In this document: one piece after another, positions 6,916 to 14,073 of the stretch
Layout of the letters: every line of letters starts with the position of its first letter
Numbering within the stretch: position 1 is the first letter of the stretch
Assembly: GCA_019414645.1 (NCBI GenBank)
Contig: DXLP01000035.1
Coordinates: forward strand, 1 to 21,485
Reading direction: 5' to 3'
Source of the DNA: Collinsella sp.
Lineage (GTDB): Bacteria > Actinomycetota > Coriobacteriia > Coriobacteriales > Coriobacteriaceae
Length of the DNA stretch: 21,485 nt
The notes under the pieces: model-generated
Databases searched by the model: none
Told to the model about the DNA's origin: nothing
The model's input: the letters and a program-made list of their open reading frames with translations, nothing else
Position numbers and translations under genes: made by a program

Positions 6916-6958
6916 CATGCAGACTTTTGCATGTCATACTAGGATGCAAAAGCCTGCA
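6891..6958. promoter_or_regulatory. Three operator-like sites spaced 27 bp apart
   Basis: Sites at 6891-6904, 6918-6931 and 6945-6958 share TGCA-N6-TGCA. With the third read on the minus strand all fit TGCAGRSTTTTGCA. They begin exactly 27 bp apart. The second ends where the hipB -10 region begins and the third covers the likely start of transcription. This is what an autorepressing HipB array would look like; binding by the adjacent HipB is an inference. Confidence 0.72.
6912..6940 (+). promoter_or_regulatory. Predicted hipBA promoter
   Basis: An extended -10, TG-T-CATACT (6932-6940), with a weak TTTTCA at 6912-6917 as -35, 17 bp before the -10 hexamer. Start of transcription would be near 6947. 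The second operator-like site fills the spacer and the third covers the start, so a bound regulator would block it. Consensus prediction only. Confidence 0.5.
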
Positions 6959-6973
6959 CGTTAGGAGATAGCC

Positions 6974-7441
6974 GTGGATACCCTTCCCATCACCACACCA
7001 CGCCAAGCTGGCATCTACGTGCGCCAGGCACGCGAGACTCAGGGTCTCACCCGTGCCACCCTCGCCAAAAAGGCCGGTGTTTCGGAGCGCCTGCTTGCAT
7101 CGCTCGAGCTAGGAGACGCCACCGGCATTCGACTCGACAAGCTGCTGGCGATTTTCGACGCTCTTGAACTGGCGCTCGCAGCACAAGGGGATATAAGCGA
7201 AACGAAAAATGAGCACCCAATCGACGCCCCGCATGCTGATCAACCTTGCAGCACCTCCAGACGCCATCACGCTCAACGTCTTCATCATCGCAACCGTCAC
7301 AGCACAACCATTCCGGCTCTTGCAGATACCCCCCTTACGTCCGAGCTCTACGACAGGGCCTTCGCCGATTTCGCCATGTCCAATCTCGGAGTCTCGATTG
7401 CCGCAAACGCATCTAGCCAAACCATGCCCGAAGGGAAATAG
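6974..7441 (+). CDS. hipB: HipB-like XRE-family antitoxin
   Basis: A 155-residue protein whose first 70 residues form a Cro/C1-type helix-turn-helix (recognition region around LAKKAGVSERLLASLELGD). It is immediately upstream of hipA and should neutralise it and repress the pair. The start codon is GTG with AGGAG 6 bp upstream. The stop lies 3 bp before the hipA ATG. Known HipB proteins are usually 70-110 residues; here a tail of about 80 residues is rich in His, Arg, Thr and Pro between 85 and 115, then ends with a helix-like SELYDRAFADFAMSNLGVS. The tail may be a linker plus a HipA-contacting element (inference) or partly altered by past frameshifts. Confidence 0.8.
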   Translation: MDTLPITTPRQAGIYVRQARETQGLTRATLAKKAGVSERLLASLELGDATGIRLDKLLAIFDALELALAAQGDISETKNEHPIDAPHADQPCSTSRRHHAQRLHHRNRHSTTIPALADTPLTSELYDRAFADFAMSNLGVSIAANASSQTMPEGK

Positions 7442-7444
7442 CCA

Positions 7445-8749
7445 ATGGCCAGAACATCACTTCGGACCATTATTTGCGGCGTGCCTGCTGGAACGCTCGC
7501 GCAAGATGAGAACGGTCTTATCAGCTTTACCTACGATCATGACTATGACGGGCCAGCCCTATCGACCAACATACCCGTATCGAATCGCACATACGGACAA
7601 CAGGTCATGAATCCGTACCTGTTTGGCCTTCTACCCGACAGCGAGGACCAACGAAAAGCGATTGCCGCCGAATTCGACGTTAGGCCCAACAATCCCGTTG
7701 CGTTGCTCAGCCATATCGGACTCGACTGTCCGGGCGGAGTGCAGTTTTGTGCCGAAGAAGATGCCGACGCCGTCCTGCATCGCGCTGGCGAATACCGCCC
7801 TATAGACGACCACGAAATTGCTCTTCGTCTCAAGTCGATCAGAGATGACCGCGATGCATCGTGGATGGGTCTAGATGAAAGTTGGTCACTTGGAGGCAAC
7901 CAGGGCAAGTTCGCGCTCGCGTTCATAAACGACCGCTGGTGCGAATGCATGGGCTCCTCGCCCACGACGCATATTTTCAAAAATGGCGTTATCGGATTTA
8001 AACTCGAGGCTCTCAATGAGTTTGTCTGCATGAAAAGCGCCCAGCGCGCCGGCATCGCAACGGCAAACGTCGAATATCGTATGTTTGAGGACGAACCTGC
8101 CCTCATTGTTGAGCGCTATGACCGCGTGAAAGTCAAAGACGGAACGATCAGGCGCCTACATCAAGAAGACCTCTGTCAGGCACTTGGGGTGATGCCCGCC
8201 CAAAAGTACACGGCAGACGGCGGCCCGACCACACGCGACATTCAAGAGCTCCTCGTAAATACGAGCCACCATCAACTTAACCTGTATCTGTTTACGCAGA
8301 TACTTTTCTTTAACGCCATCATCGGCGCACCGGATGCGCACGCGAAAAACTATTCCCTGCTCCTTGGAAACGACGGCGCAGCCATGATGGCTCGAATGTA
8401 CGATGTCGCGTCGGGTTTGGCGTATGAGCGCATGCGCCGCCGGGCGCGCCTTGCCATGAGCGTTGGCGGCGAAAATCGTGTGGGGTGCATCGGTCCAGGC
8501 GCTATCCGCCGATACCACGGTATGGGCGACCCCACGCTGGAGGCGACGCTCACCGATGCCGGGCTATCCGAGAAGTTTTGCTTTGCGACCATGATGGACC
8601 TCGCCTACGAGGTACCCATTTGCATGGAAGAGGTCATGGACGAATACGCCGACCTGCCCGGCATGGCGGACCTGCGCGAGCATATGCTCGGCCCCGTCCG
8701 CGAAAACTGCCAGCGCGCCCTCGACCTCATCAGGGCAGAAATGGACTAG
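7445..8749 (+). CDS. hipA: HipA-family serine/threonine kinase toxin
   Basis: A 434-residue full-length HipA-type kinase. In E. coli HipA stops growth by phosphorylating glutamyl-tRNA synthetase; related kinases have other targets. The N-terminal HipA_N-like domain is residues 1-105, with PYLFGLLPD and ending near GGVQF. The kinase core follows: the Ser-containing loop SLGGNQGK (148-155, site of autophosphorylation in relatives), HIFK with ATP-binding Lys179, ERYD (223-226), catalytic DAHAKN (Asp297, Asn302), and YDVASGL with metal-binding Asp320. All catalytic positions are intact, so the toxin should be active. It sits 3 bp after hipB in a two-gene unit between housekeeping genes, as expected for a mobile accessory module. 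The target is unknown. Confidence 0.92.
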   Translation: MARTSLRTIICGVPAGTLAQDENGLISFTYDHDYDGPALSTNIPVSNRTYGQQVMNPYLFGLLPDSEDQRKAIAAEFDVRPNNPVALLSHIGLDCPGGVQFCAEEDADAVLHRAGEYRPIDDHEIALRLKSIRDDRDASWMGLDESWSLGGNQGKFALAFINDRWCECMGSSPTTHIFKNGVIGFKLEALNEFVCMKSAQRAGIATANVEYRMFEDEPALIVERYDRVKVKDGTIRRLHQEDLCQALGVMPAQKYTADGGPTTRDIQELLVNTSHHQLNLYLFTQILFFNAIIGAPDAHAKNYSLLLGNDGAAMMARMYDVASGLAYERMRRRARLAMSVGGENRVGCIGPGAIRRYHGMGDPTLEATLTDAGLSEKFCFATMMDLAYEVPICMEEVMDEYADLPGMADLREHMLGPVRENCQRALDLIRAEMD

Positions 8750-8773
8750 GTGGCCGTAATTTCGCAATTATCA

Positions 8774-8821
8774 AACAAAAGAGAGGGGGCACCCGTCGCA
8801 AAAGACCGGGTGCCCCCTCTC
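8774..8821 (-). terminator. Strong intrinsic terminator between hipA and pepD
   Basis: A perfect 15-bp GC-rich stem (8781-8795 with 8807-8821). On the minus strand it is followed by TTTTGTTTG, so it mainly ends pepD transcripts. The stem also lies 31 bp after the hipA stop and may help end hipBA, though no T-run follows on the plus strand. Confidence 0.85.
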
Positions 8822-8876
8822 ATAATGTCATTTGCAATCCGCTAGCACGTGACTCGGACTGCTGCTAGCGCAACCT

Positions 8877-10334
8877 TTACGCAGCGAGGCGCTTGAGGAC
8901 GTCGATGAGCAGCTCGTAGAAGCGCTCGGCAGAAGCGAGCTCCATGCTCTCGTCCGGGGTATGGACATCGGAGAGCGTCGGGCCCACGGCGATGGCGTCC
9001 AGGCCGTGCAGAGCCTCGGCAAACAGGCCGCACTCAAGGCCGGCGTGAATGGACTCGATGCGCAGCTCGGAGCCAAAGAGCTCTCGATAGCTCTCGACAA
9101 AGACTTCGCGGACCGGCGAATGCTCGGCATAGCTCCAGCCGGGATACTCAAACTCAAACTTGGCGTCGAAGCCCAGGACATCGGCCAGCGTCTGCAGACG
9201 GTCCTTGAACTCGTTCTGCAGCGAGGTGATCGAAGAGCGCGGGGACAGCATAATCTTGACCTCGTCATCGGAGGTGGCGACCACGCCGATGTTGGAGGAA
9301 ACCTCGACGGAGCCGTCGGTGGCGACGTTGCGGCGAATCACGCCGTTAGGGGCAAGGCGCAGGGCGCGGATGAGGGCAAGCGCGGACTTCTGGTCCATGG
9401 CCTCAACCTCGGCGTCGTCGGCAATCTCGACGGTGCAAGTAAAGCCGGGGTCGAAGACCTCGAGCTCGGCAGTGACGTCGGCGATGATGCCCTTTGCGAT
9501 CTGGGCCGCGGCCTCGGCGGCAGCGTGGTCGGCGTAGACCAGAACAGCCTTGCACTCACGGTTGATGGCGTTGTCCTTGGTGCCGCCGTTAAAGCTAACG
9601 ATGGCGGGCTCGCCGGCAACCATCAGGCGGTCGATGATGCGGGCCATGATGAGGTTGCCGTTGCCGCGCTCCAGGTTGATATCGCTGCCGGAGTGGCCGC
9701 CCAGCAGGCCGGAGATGTCGAGCGTGAGGGTGCTACCGGTCTTGTGCTCGCGCGCGATCGGGCAGGTGTAGGTAACGACGACGCCGCCGGCACAGCTGAC
9801 GGTGGCAACGCCCTCTTCCTCGGAGTCAAGGTTAATCATGGTGCGGGCGCTAATCTGGGACTTGTCGAGCGTCTCGGCGCCAACCAGGCCAGTCTCCTCG
9901 TCGGTGGTGAATACGCACTCGAGGGCGGGGTGAACGATCGAATCGTCATCGAGAACAGTGAGCATCAGAGCGACGGCAATACCGTTGTCGGCGCCCAGAG
10001 TGGTACCGTTAGCGGTGAGGACGCCGTCCTTGACGACCAGGTCGATACCATCAGTCGTAAAGTCGTGCTCAACGGAGCCCAACTTGTCGCACACCATATC
10101 GATGTGGCCCTGCAGCATTACGGTCGGGGCATTCTCGGCGCCGGCAGATGCGGGCTTGCGAATGATGACGTTGTAGACCTCGTCCTGGTACACATCGAGA
10201 CCGCGCTCCTTGGCAAACGCGACCAGGAAATCGCTGATGCCCTTCTCGTTGCCAGACCCACGGGGGATCGCGCTGACCTCCTCAAAGAAATGGAACAGCT
10301 GGGCGGGCTCGTAGCCGGTAATCTTGTAGTCCAT
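8877..10334 (-). CDS. pepD: Cytosolic dipeptidase PepD (aminoacyl-histidine dipeptidase)
   Basis: An M20-family zinc dipeptidase of 485 residues, the same length as E. coli PepD; it cleaves many dipeptides including carnosine-type Xaa-His. The di-metal centre is complete: His77 in GHIDMVCDK, Asp116 in LGADNG, catalytic Glu146 and Glu147 in TTDEETG, Asp170 in NLDSEEEG, and a late His in SIHAGLECGLF. The lid domain (VSFNGGTKDNAINR) lies between. The start is the ATG at 10334, with AAGGAGG 4 bp upstream; a longer frame to 10439 has no matching family sequence and is rejected. It is transcribed in the same direction as clpC but separated by a terminator. Role: peptide use in a peptide-fermenting anaerobe (inference). 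Confidence 0.94.
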   Translation of the reverse strand: MDYKITGYEPAQLFHFFEEVSAIPRGSGNEKGISDFLVAFAKERGLDVYQDEVYNVIIRKPASAGAENAPTVMLQGHIDMVCDKLGSVEHDFTTDGIDLVVKDGVLTANGTTLGADNGIAVALMLTVLDDDSIVHPALECVFTTDEETGLVGAETLDKSQISARTMINLDSEEEGVATVSCAGGVVVTYTCPIAREHKTGSTLTLDISGLLGGHSGSDINLERGNGNLIMARIIDRLMVAGEPAIVSFNGGTKDNAINRECKAVLVYADHAAAEAAAQIAKGIIADVTAELEVFDPGFTCTVEIADDAEVEAMDQKSALALIRALRLAPNGVIRRNVATDGSVEVSSNIGVVATSDDEVKIMLSPRSSITSLQNEFKDRLQTLADVLGFDAKFEFEYPGWSYAEHSPVREVFVESYRELFGSELRIESIHAGLECGLFAEALHGLDAIAVGPTLSDVHTPDESMELASAERFYELLIDVLKRLAA

Positions 10335-10378
10335 GGTGCCTCCTTGGCGCAACTGGTTAGACAGTAAGACATGCGACT

Positions 10379-10407
10379 TGTATATTCCCAGACTTTGCGT
10401 GCATAAA
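10379..10407 (-). promoter_or_regulatory. Predicted pepD promoter
   Basis: On the minus strand TTTATG (10402-10407) and TATACA (10379-10384) are 17 bp apart, about 45 bp upstream of the pepD start codon. ACTGGTT (10352-10358) and AACCAGT (10407-10413) form a 7-bp inverted repeat around it. The rest of the clpC-pepD gap shows nothing recognisable except the clpC terminator. Confidence 0.4.
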
Positions 10408-10484
10408 CCAGTCGAAAACGCCGAGCGCCCTCGCATCATCGGCTAACGGTGGACCGTATAGCGTAACGGTCACAACTTCCGCAG

Positions 10485-10523
10485 CTCTACAAATCGAGGC
10501 GCCCTTTCCGGAGCGCCTCGATT
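10485..10523 (-). terminator. Hairpin terminator after clpC
   Basis: A perfect 11-bp stem, AATCGAGGCGC (10492-10502) with GCGCCTCGATT (10513-10523). On the minus strand only TTTG follows, so efficiency may be modest. It is 26 bp past the clpC stop. Confidence 0.7.
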
Positions 10524-10548
10524 GCGCGTATCAAATTGTCGCCACGCC

Positions 10549-13191
10549 CTACAGCGCGCCGGAACCGGCTTGCATCATGCCGCCGGGGCCCGAGGTCACG
10601 CCGCCGCTCACGGGCGCGGCGTTGCCGGTGTGCGGTACCGCCGGGGCGGTATCGCCACCAAGCGTGCCCGCCGGACGCGGTGCCGGGATCTCGCCCGTGC
10701 CGCGGCTAAAGACAAACTTGCCATCGGCCACGTCGCACAGGACGGTATCGCCCTCGCCCCACTCGCCAGCCAGCAGTTCCTCGGACAGCGGATCCTCGAT
10801 GAGCTTTTGGATGGCACGACGCAGCGGACGCGCGCCGTTGGTGAGGTCGGTACCCTCCGCCACAATCTTGTCGTAGGCCGCATCGGTAAGCTTGATGTTC
10901 ATGCCGTTTGCGATCAGGCGCTGGCGCAGATCGTCCACCAGCAGGTGCGCAATCTTGGTCAGGTTCTCGCCCGAGAGCTTCTGGAACACCACGATGTCGT
11001 CGATACGGTTGAGCAGCTCGGGGCGGAACAGGCGCTTGAGCTCGCCCATCGCGCGGCCGCGGATCTCACTCGAGGTGAGGCCCTGCTCGCCGGTGGTGCC
11101 AAAGCCAACGCTCGCATCCTGCGCGATCTCGCGGGCGCCCACGTTTGACGTCATGATGATCACCGTATTGCGGAAGTCGACCGTCTTGCCCTGGCTATCG
11201 GTCAGACGGCCCTCCTCCAACACCTGCAGCAGGATATTGAAGATGTCGGGGTGCGCCTTCTCGATCTCGTCGAACAGCACGACCGAGTACGGGTGACGGC
11301 GAACAGCCTTGGTGAGCTGGCCGCCCTCGTCGTGGCCCACATAGCCCGGGGGGCTACCGATGAGCTTGGAGACCTCGAACTCACTGCCAAACTCCGACAT
11401 ATCGAAGCTGATGAGCGCGTCCTTGCTGCCAAAGAGATACTCGGCGAGCGTCTTGGCGAGCTCGGTCTTGCCTGTGCCGGTGGGACCAAGGAAGATAAAG
11501 CTGCCACCGGGACGACGCGGGTCCTTGAGCGGCGAGCGGCTGCGGCGCACGGCCTTGGCGACGGCCTCGACTGCCTCATCCTGGCCGATGATGCGCGTCT
11601 TGAGCACGCTTTCGGTCTGCAGCAGGCGCCGGCTCTCGCTCTCGGTGAGCGAGGAAACCGGCACGCCCGAGGTCACGGACACGATGTCGGCAATCTGGGA
11701 GACATCGATGGTGAGCGGGCTGGCGTCGAGCTCGGCCGTCCAGGCAGCCTTGGCCTCGGCGAGCTCAATCTCGGCAGCCTTTTGCTGCTCGGTGATCTCG
11801 GCGGCCTTGTTCATGTCGTCGCTCTCGGTGGCCTCCTGCGCGGCGGCCTTAAGCTCCTCCACGCGATGCTCGGCCTCGCGCACCGGCTCGGGCGCGCGGT
11901 TGGCGGCGATGCGGGCGCGGGCGCCGGCCTCGTCAATGAGGTCGATGGCCTTATCGGGCAGGAAGCGATCCTGGATGTAGCGGTCGGAGAGGTTCGCGGC
12001 GGCCTCGATAGCACCCTGCGTATAGCGCACATGGTGGTGCTCCTCGTAGCGCGGCTTGAGCGCGGTCAGGATCTTGACCGTGTCCTCGACGCTCGGCTCC
12101 TCGACATCGATGGTCTGGAAGCGACGCTCGAAGGCCGGGTCCTTGGTGAGGTACTTGCGGAATTCCTCGGCCGTGGTGGCGCCGATAATCTGGAAGGCAC
12201 CGCGCGCGAGCACGGGCTTGAGCATGGAGCTCGCGTCGATGGAGCCCTCGGCAGAGCCGGCACCGATGATGGTGTGCATCTCGTCAATAAACAGGATGAC
12301 GTCGTCAGCTTCGGTGGCCTCCTGGATCACGTTCTTGAGGCGCTCCTCAAACTCACCGCGATACTTGGCGCCCGCAACGAGGCCCGGCAGGTCGAGCGTC
12401 CAGATGTTCTGGTTCATAAGGTTCTCGGGCACGTTGCCAGCTGCAATCTGCTGAGCCAGACCCTCGACGATGGCCGTCTTGCCCACGCCGGGGTCGCCCA
12501 AGATAAGCGGATTGTTCTTGGTGCGACGCGAAAGGATCTCCATCATACGCTGGACTTCCTTTTCGCGACCAATTACAGGGTCGAGCTCGCCGTCGCGCGC
12601 CTTCTGCGTAAGGTTGGTGGCGAACTGCTTAAGCGTATCGGTGCCGCTCCCCTTTTGCTGCGACGCGTCCGAGCCGCTAAAGAACGGCAGGCCCGCACCG
12701 GGACGCCCGGCACCGGCGCCGGCGAGCGGACGCTTCTTGTCCTGGTCCTTGGCGGTAAGTTTCTCGATAGCCTTTTTGATGGAGGCGGACGACACACCCA
12801 GGCGCATGAGGATGTCCATGGCCATGCCGTTACCCTCTTCGACGATGCCAATCAGCAAGTGCTCGGTCGACACATAGGTCTGGTTGTTCTCACGCGCCAC
12901 GCGGAAGGAGCGCTCCATCACGCTAATGACGAGCGGCGTAAAGGCAAGCTTGGCCGCCTCGGTCTCCTCGCTGGGCTCGGGAACCGTGGTCTGGACCTCT
13001 TTGAGAGTATCCATGATGTCATCGTAGGAGATGTCGAGCGAGCGCAGCGCCTCGGCGGCAATGCCCTCGTCCTCCTTGGCAAGCGCGAGCAGCAAGTGCT
13101 CGGTGCCCACCTTATTTGAGTGCAGATCGAGCGCCTCCTGTTTGGCCATCGACATGACCTTGCGCGCTCGATCGGTAAATCTATCTAACAT
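10549..13191 (-). CDS. clpC: ATP-dependent Clp protease ATPase subunit ClpC
   Basis: An 880-residue AAA+ unfoldase of the ClpC/ClpA class that feeds proteins to ClpP. Two Clp_N repeats fill residues 1-150. The first ATPase domain has Walker A GDPGVGKT (232-239) and Walker B VILFIDE. A coiled middle domain follows (about 435-490). The second ATPase domain has Walker A GPTGTGKT (569-576) and [11 protein letters not shown]. The ClpP-docking loop is visible as VGF in ASVGFG. A C-terminal tail of about 50 residues is rich in Gly, Pro and Ala and looks disordered. The start [11 protein letters not shown] (13191) has AAGGAA upstream and matches the family; the longer frame from 13224 does not. No ctsR, mcsA or mcsB lies nearby, so control differs from Bacillus. 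Confidence 0.96.
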   Translation of the reverse strand: MLDRFTDRARKVMSMAKQEALDLHSNKVGTEHLLLALAKEDEGIAAEALRSLDISYDDIMDTLKEVQTTVPEPSEETEAAKLAFTPLVISVMERSFRVARENNQTYVSTEHLLIGIVEEGNGMAMDILMRLGVSSASIKKAIEKLTAKDQDKKRPLAGAGAGRPGAGLPFFSGSDASQQKGSGTDTLKQFATNLTQKARDGELDPVIGREKEVQRMMEILSRRTKNNPLILGDPGVGKTAIVEGLAQQIAAGNVPENLMNQNIWTLDLPGLVAGAKYRGEFEERLKNVIQEATEADDVILFIDEMHTIIGAGSAEGSIDASSMLKPVLARGAFQIIGATTAEEFRKYLTKDPAFERRFQTIDVEEPSVEDTVKILTALKPRYEEHHHVRYTQGAIEAAANLSDRYIQDRFLPDKAIDLIDEAGARARIAANRAPEPVREAEHRVEELKAAAQEATESDDMNKAAEITEQQKAAEIELAEAKAAWTAELDASPLTIDVSQIADIVSVTSGVPVSSLTESESRRLLQTESVLKTRIIGQDEAVEAVAKAVRRSRSPLKDPRRPGGSFIFLGPTGTGKTELAKTLAEYLFGSKDALISFDMSEFGSEFEVSKLIGSPPGYVGHDEGGQLTKAVRRHPYSVVLFDEIEKAHPDIFNILLQVLEEGRLTDSQGKTVDFRNTVIIMTSNVGAREIAQDASVGFGTTGEQGLTSSEIRGRAMGELKRLFRPELLNRIDDIVVFQKLSGENLTKIAHLLVDDLRQRLIANGMNIKLTDAAYDKIVAEGTDLTNGARPLRRAIQKLIEDPLSEELLAGEWGEGDTVLCDVADGKFVFSRGTGEIPAPRPAGTLGGDTAPAVPHTGNAAPVSGGVTSGPGGMMQAGSGAL

Positions 13192-13273
13192 GCTCGTTTC
13201 CTTACATGAGTTCATCGAAATCAAAACGCCCGCCCGTCGGCGGCGCTTTTGTCTCTTTACCCACAGGTTGTCT

Positions 13274-13302
13274 ATGTTAACAGCTGGAGGAATATCTATA
13301 AA
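13274..13302 (-). promoter_or_regulatory. Predicted clpC promoter
   Basis: On the minus strand TTTATA (13297-13302) and TAACAT (13274-13279) are exactly 17 bp apart, about 80 bp before the start codon. I see no CIRCE, CtsR-type or HAIR-type heat-shock operator in the 190-bp gap. Confidence 0.42.
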
Positions 13303-13330
13303 CCCGGCTCACATGAATGCAGGTTATGAC

Positions 13331-13358
13331 CGCATCGCGGGACTCACCGCGCGATGCG
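13331..13358 (-). terminator. Hairpin after the tetR gene
   Basis: CGCATCGCG (13331-13339) and CGCGATGCG (13350-13358) form a perfect 9-bp stem 25 bp past the tetR stop. No T-run follows, so it may be a weak or factor-dependent terminator. Confidence 0.45.
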
Positions 13359-13383
13359 CGACAGGCGCCCCGCAAGAGAAACC

Positions 13384-14073
13384 CTAGGCGTCTTTCACCA
13401 CGTCGGGACTCGTCGCACGCGATGCGCGATAGGCATCGGCCTCCTTGGAGACGCGTTCGAGCAGCTCGGATGTATCGACGCCCTCGACTTGCGCGACCGT
13501 TTCCACCGTCTGCATGGCGACCGCCCTCAGGTACGCGCACGCGCTGTCCCCCGGCTGCTCGAGGTCTATCTCCTCGCCGCCCTCCCGGGCAAAGCCGACC
13601 GCCATCACAAAGCCCATGATGCCCGAGACCAGAAAGCCCACCGCAAAGCTCGAATCTGCCTTGAGCTCTTCTCCGTCGGGGTGGACGATCTCTCTCACGC
13701 GGTCGATGATGATCGTATGGATGCCCTGCACGACCTGCTCGGCGGCACCCGCCCTCATGGTGATGACGATGCGCTGCAGCAGGCAGCGGACGTCGCGCCG
13801 GTCGAACGCCGAAAGGTCGCCCTCGCTCGAAAAATGCCAGAGGGCATCGGTGATGAGCTCGTTATCCTGCAGCAGCTGGGCTATGGCGATGGCGACGAGT
13901 TCATCGAAATCGTGAAAATAGTAGTAAAACGTTCCGCGATTGCACTGGGCGGCGCGGGTCACCTCGCCAACCGACAGCTCGAAGATGCTGTTGTTCTCGA
14001 TGAGCTCCCAAAACGCCTCGATGATACGGGTGCGTGCATCGGGCGCATCGGCGTCCTTACGCGGTCTCGCCAT
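13384..14073 (-). CDS. TetR/AcrR-family transcriptional regulator
   Basis: A 229-residue one-component repressor. The N-terminal TetR helix-turn-helix spans about residues 12-58 (RTRIIEAFWELI, then the recognition helix within NRGTFYYYFHDFDELV). The remainder is a helical ligand-binding and dimer domain with no close motif I can name. The ATG at 14073 overlaps the end of the upstream activase gene by 17 bp and has GAGG just before it; a GTG at 14082 is an alternative start. Co-translation with the activase suggests it senses a compound linked to that protein. A perfect 21-bp palindrome at the operon promoter (18546-18566) is its likely operator, giving negative feedback. Ligand unknown. Confidence 0.88.
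   Translation of the reverse strand: MARPRKDADAPDARTRIIEAFWELIENNSIFELSVGEVTRAAQCNRGTFYYYFHDFDELVAIAIAQLLQDNELITDALWHFSSEGDLSAFDRRDVRCLLQRIVITMRAGAAEQVVQGIHTIIIDRVREIVHPDGEELKADSSFAVGFLVSGIMGFVMAVGFAREGGEEIDLEQPGDSACAYLRAVAMQTVETVAQVEGVDTSELLERVSKEADAYRASRATSPDVVKDA

Noticed and set aside
6891..6958. Start of a CRISPR array
   Set aside because: The three 27-bp-spaced sites are short palindromic 14-mers with no spacer-repeat structure and sit at a promoter, so operators fit better.
8961..10367. 468-codon plus-strand frame over pepD
   Set aside because: Antisense shadow; PepD metal ligands and length prove the minus-strand gene.
10335..10439. N-terminal extension of PepD
   Set aside because: 35 extra residues have no family match and cover the predicted promoter; a strong AAGGAGG precedes the 10334 start.
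11251..13119. 622-codon plus-strand frame over clpC
   Set aside because: Shadow of the clpC reading frame; composition (rich in Leu, Gly, Arg, His) has no domain signature.
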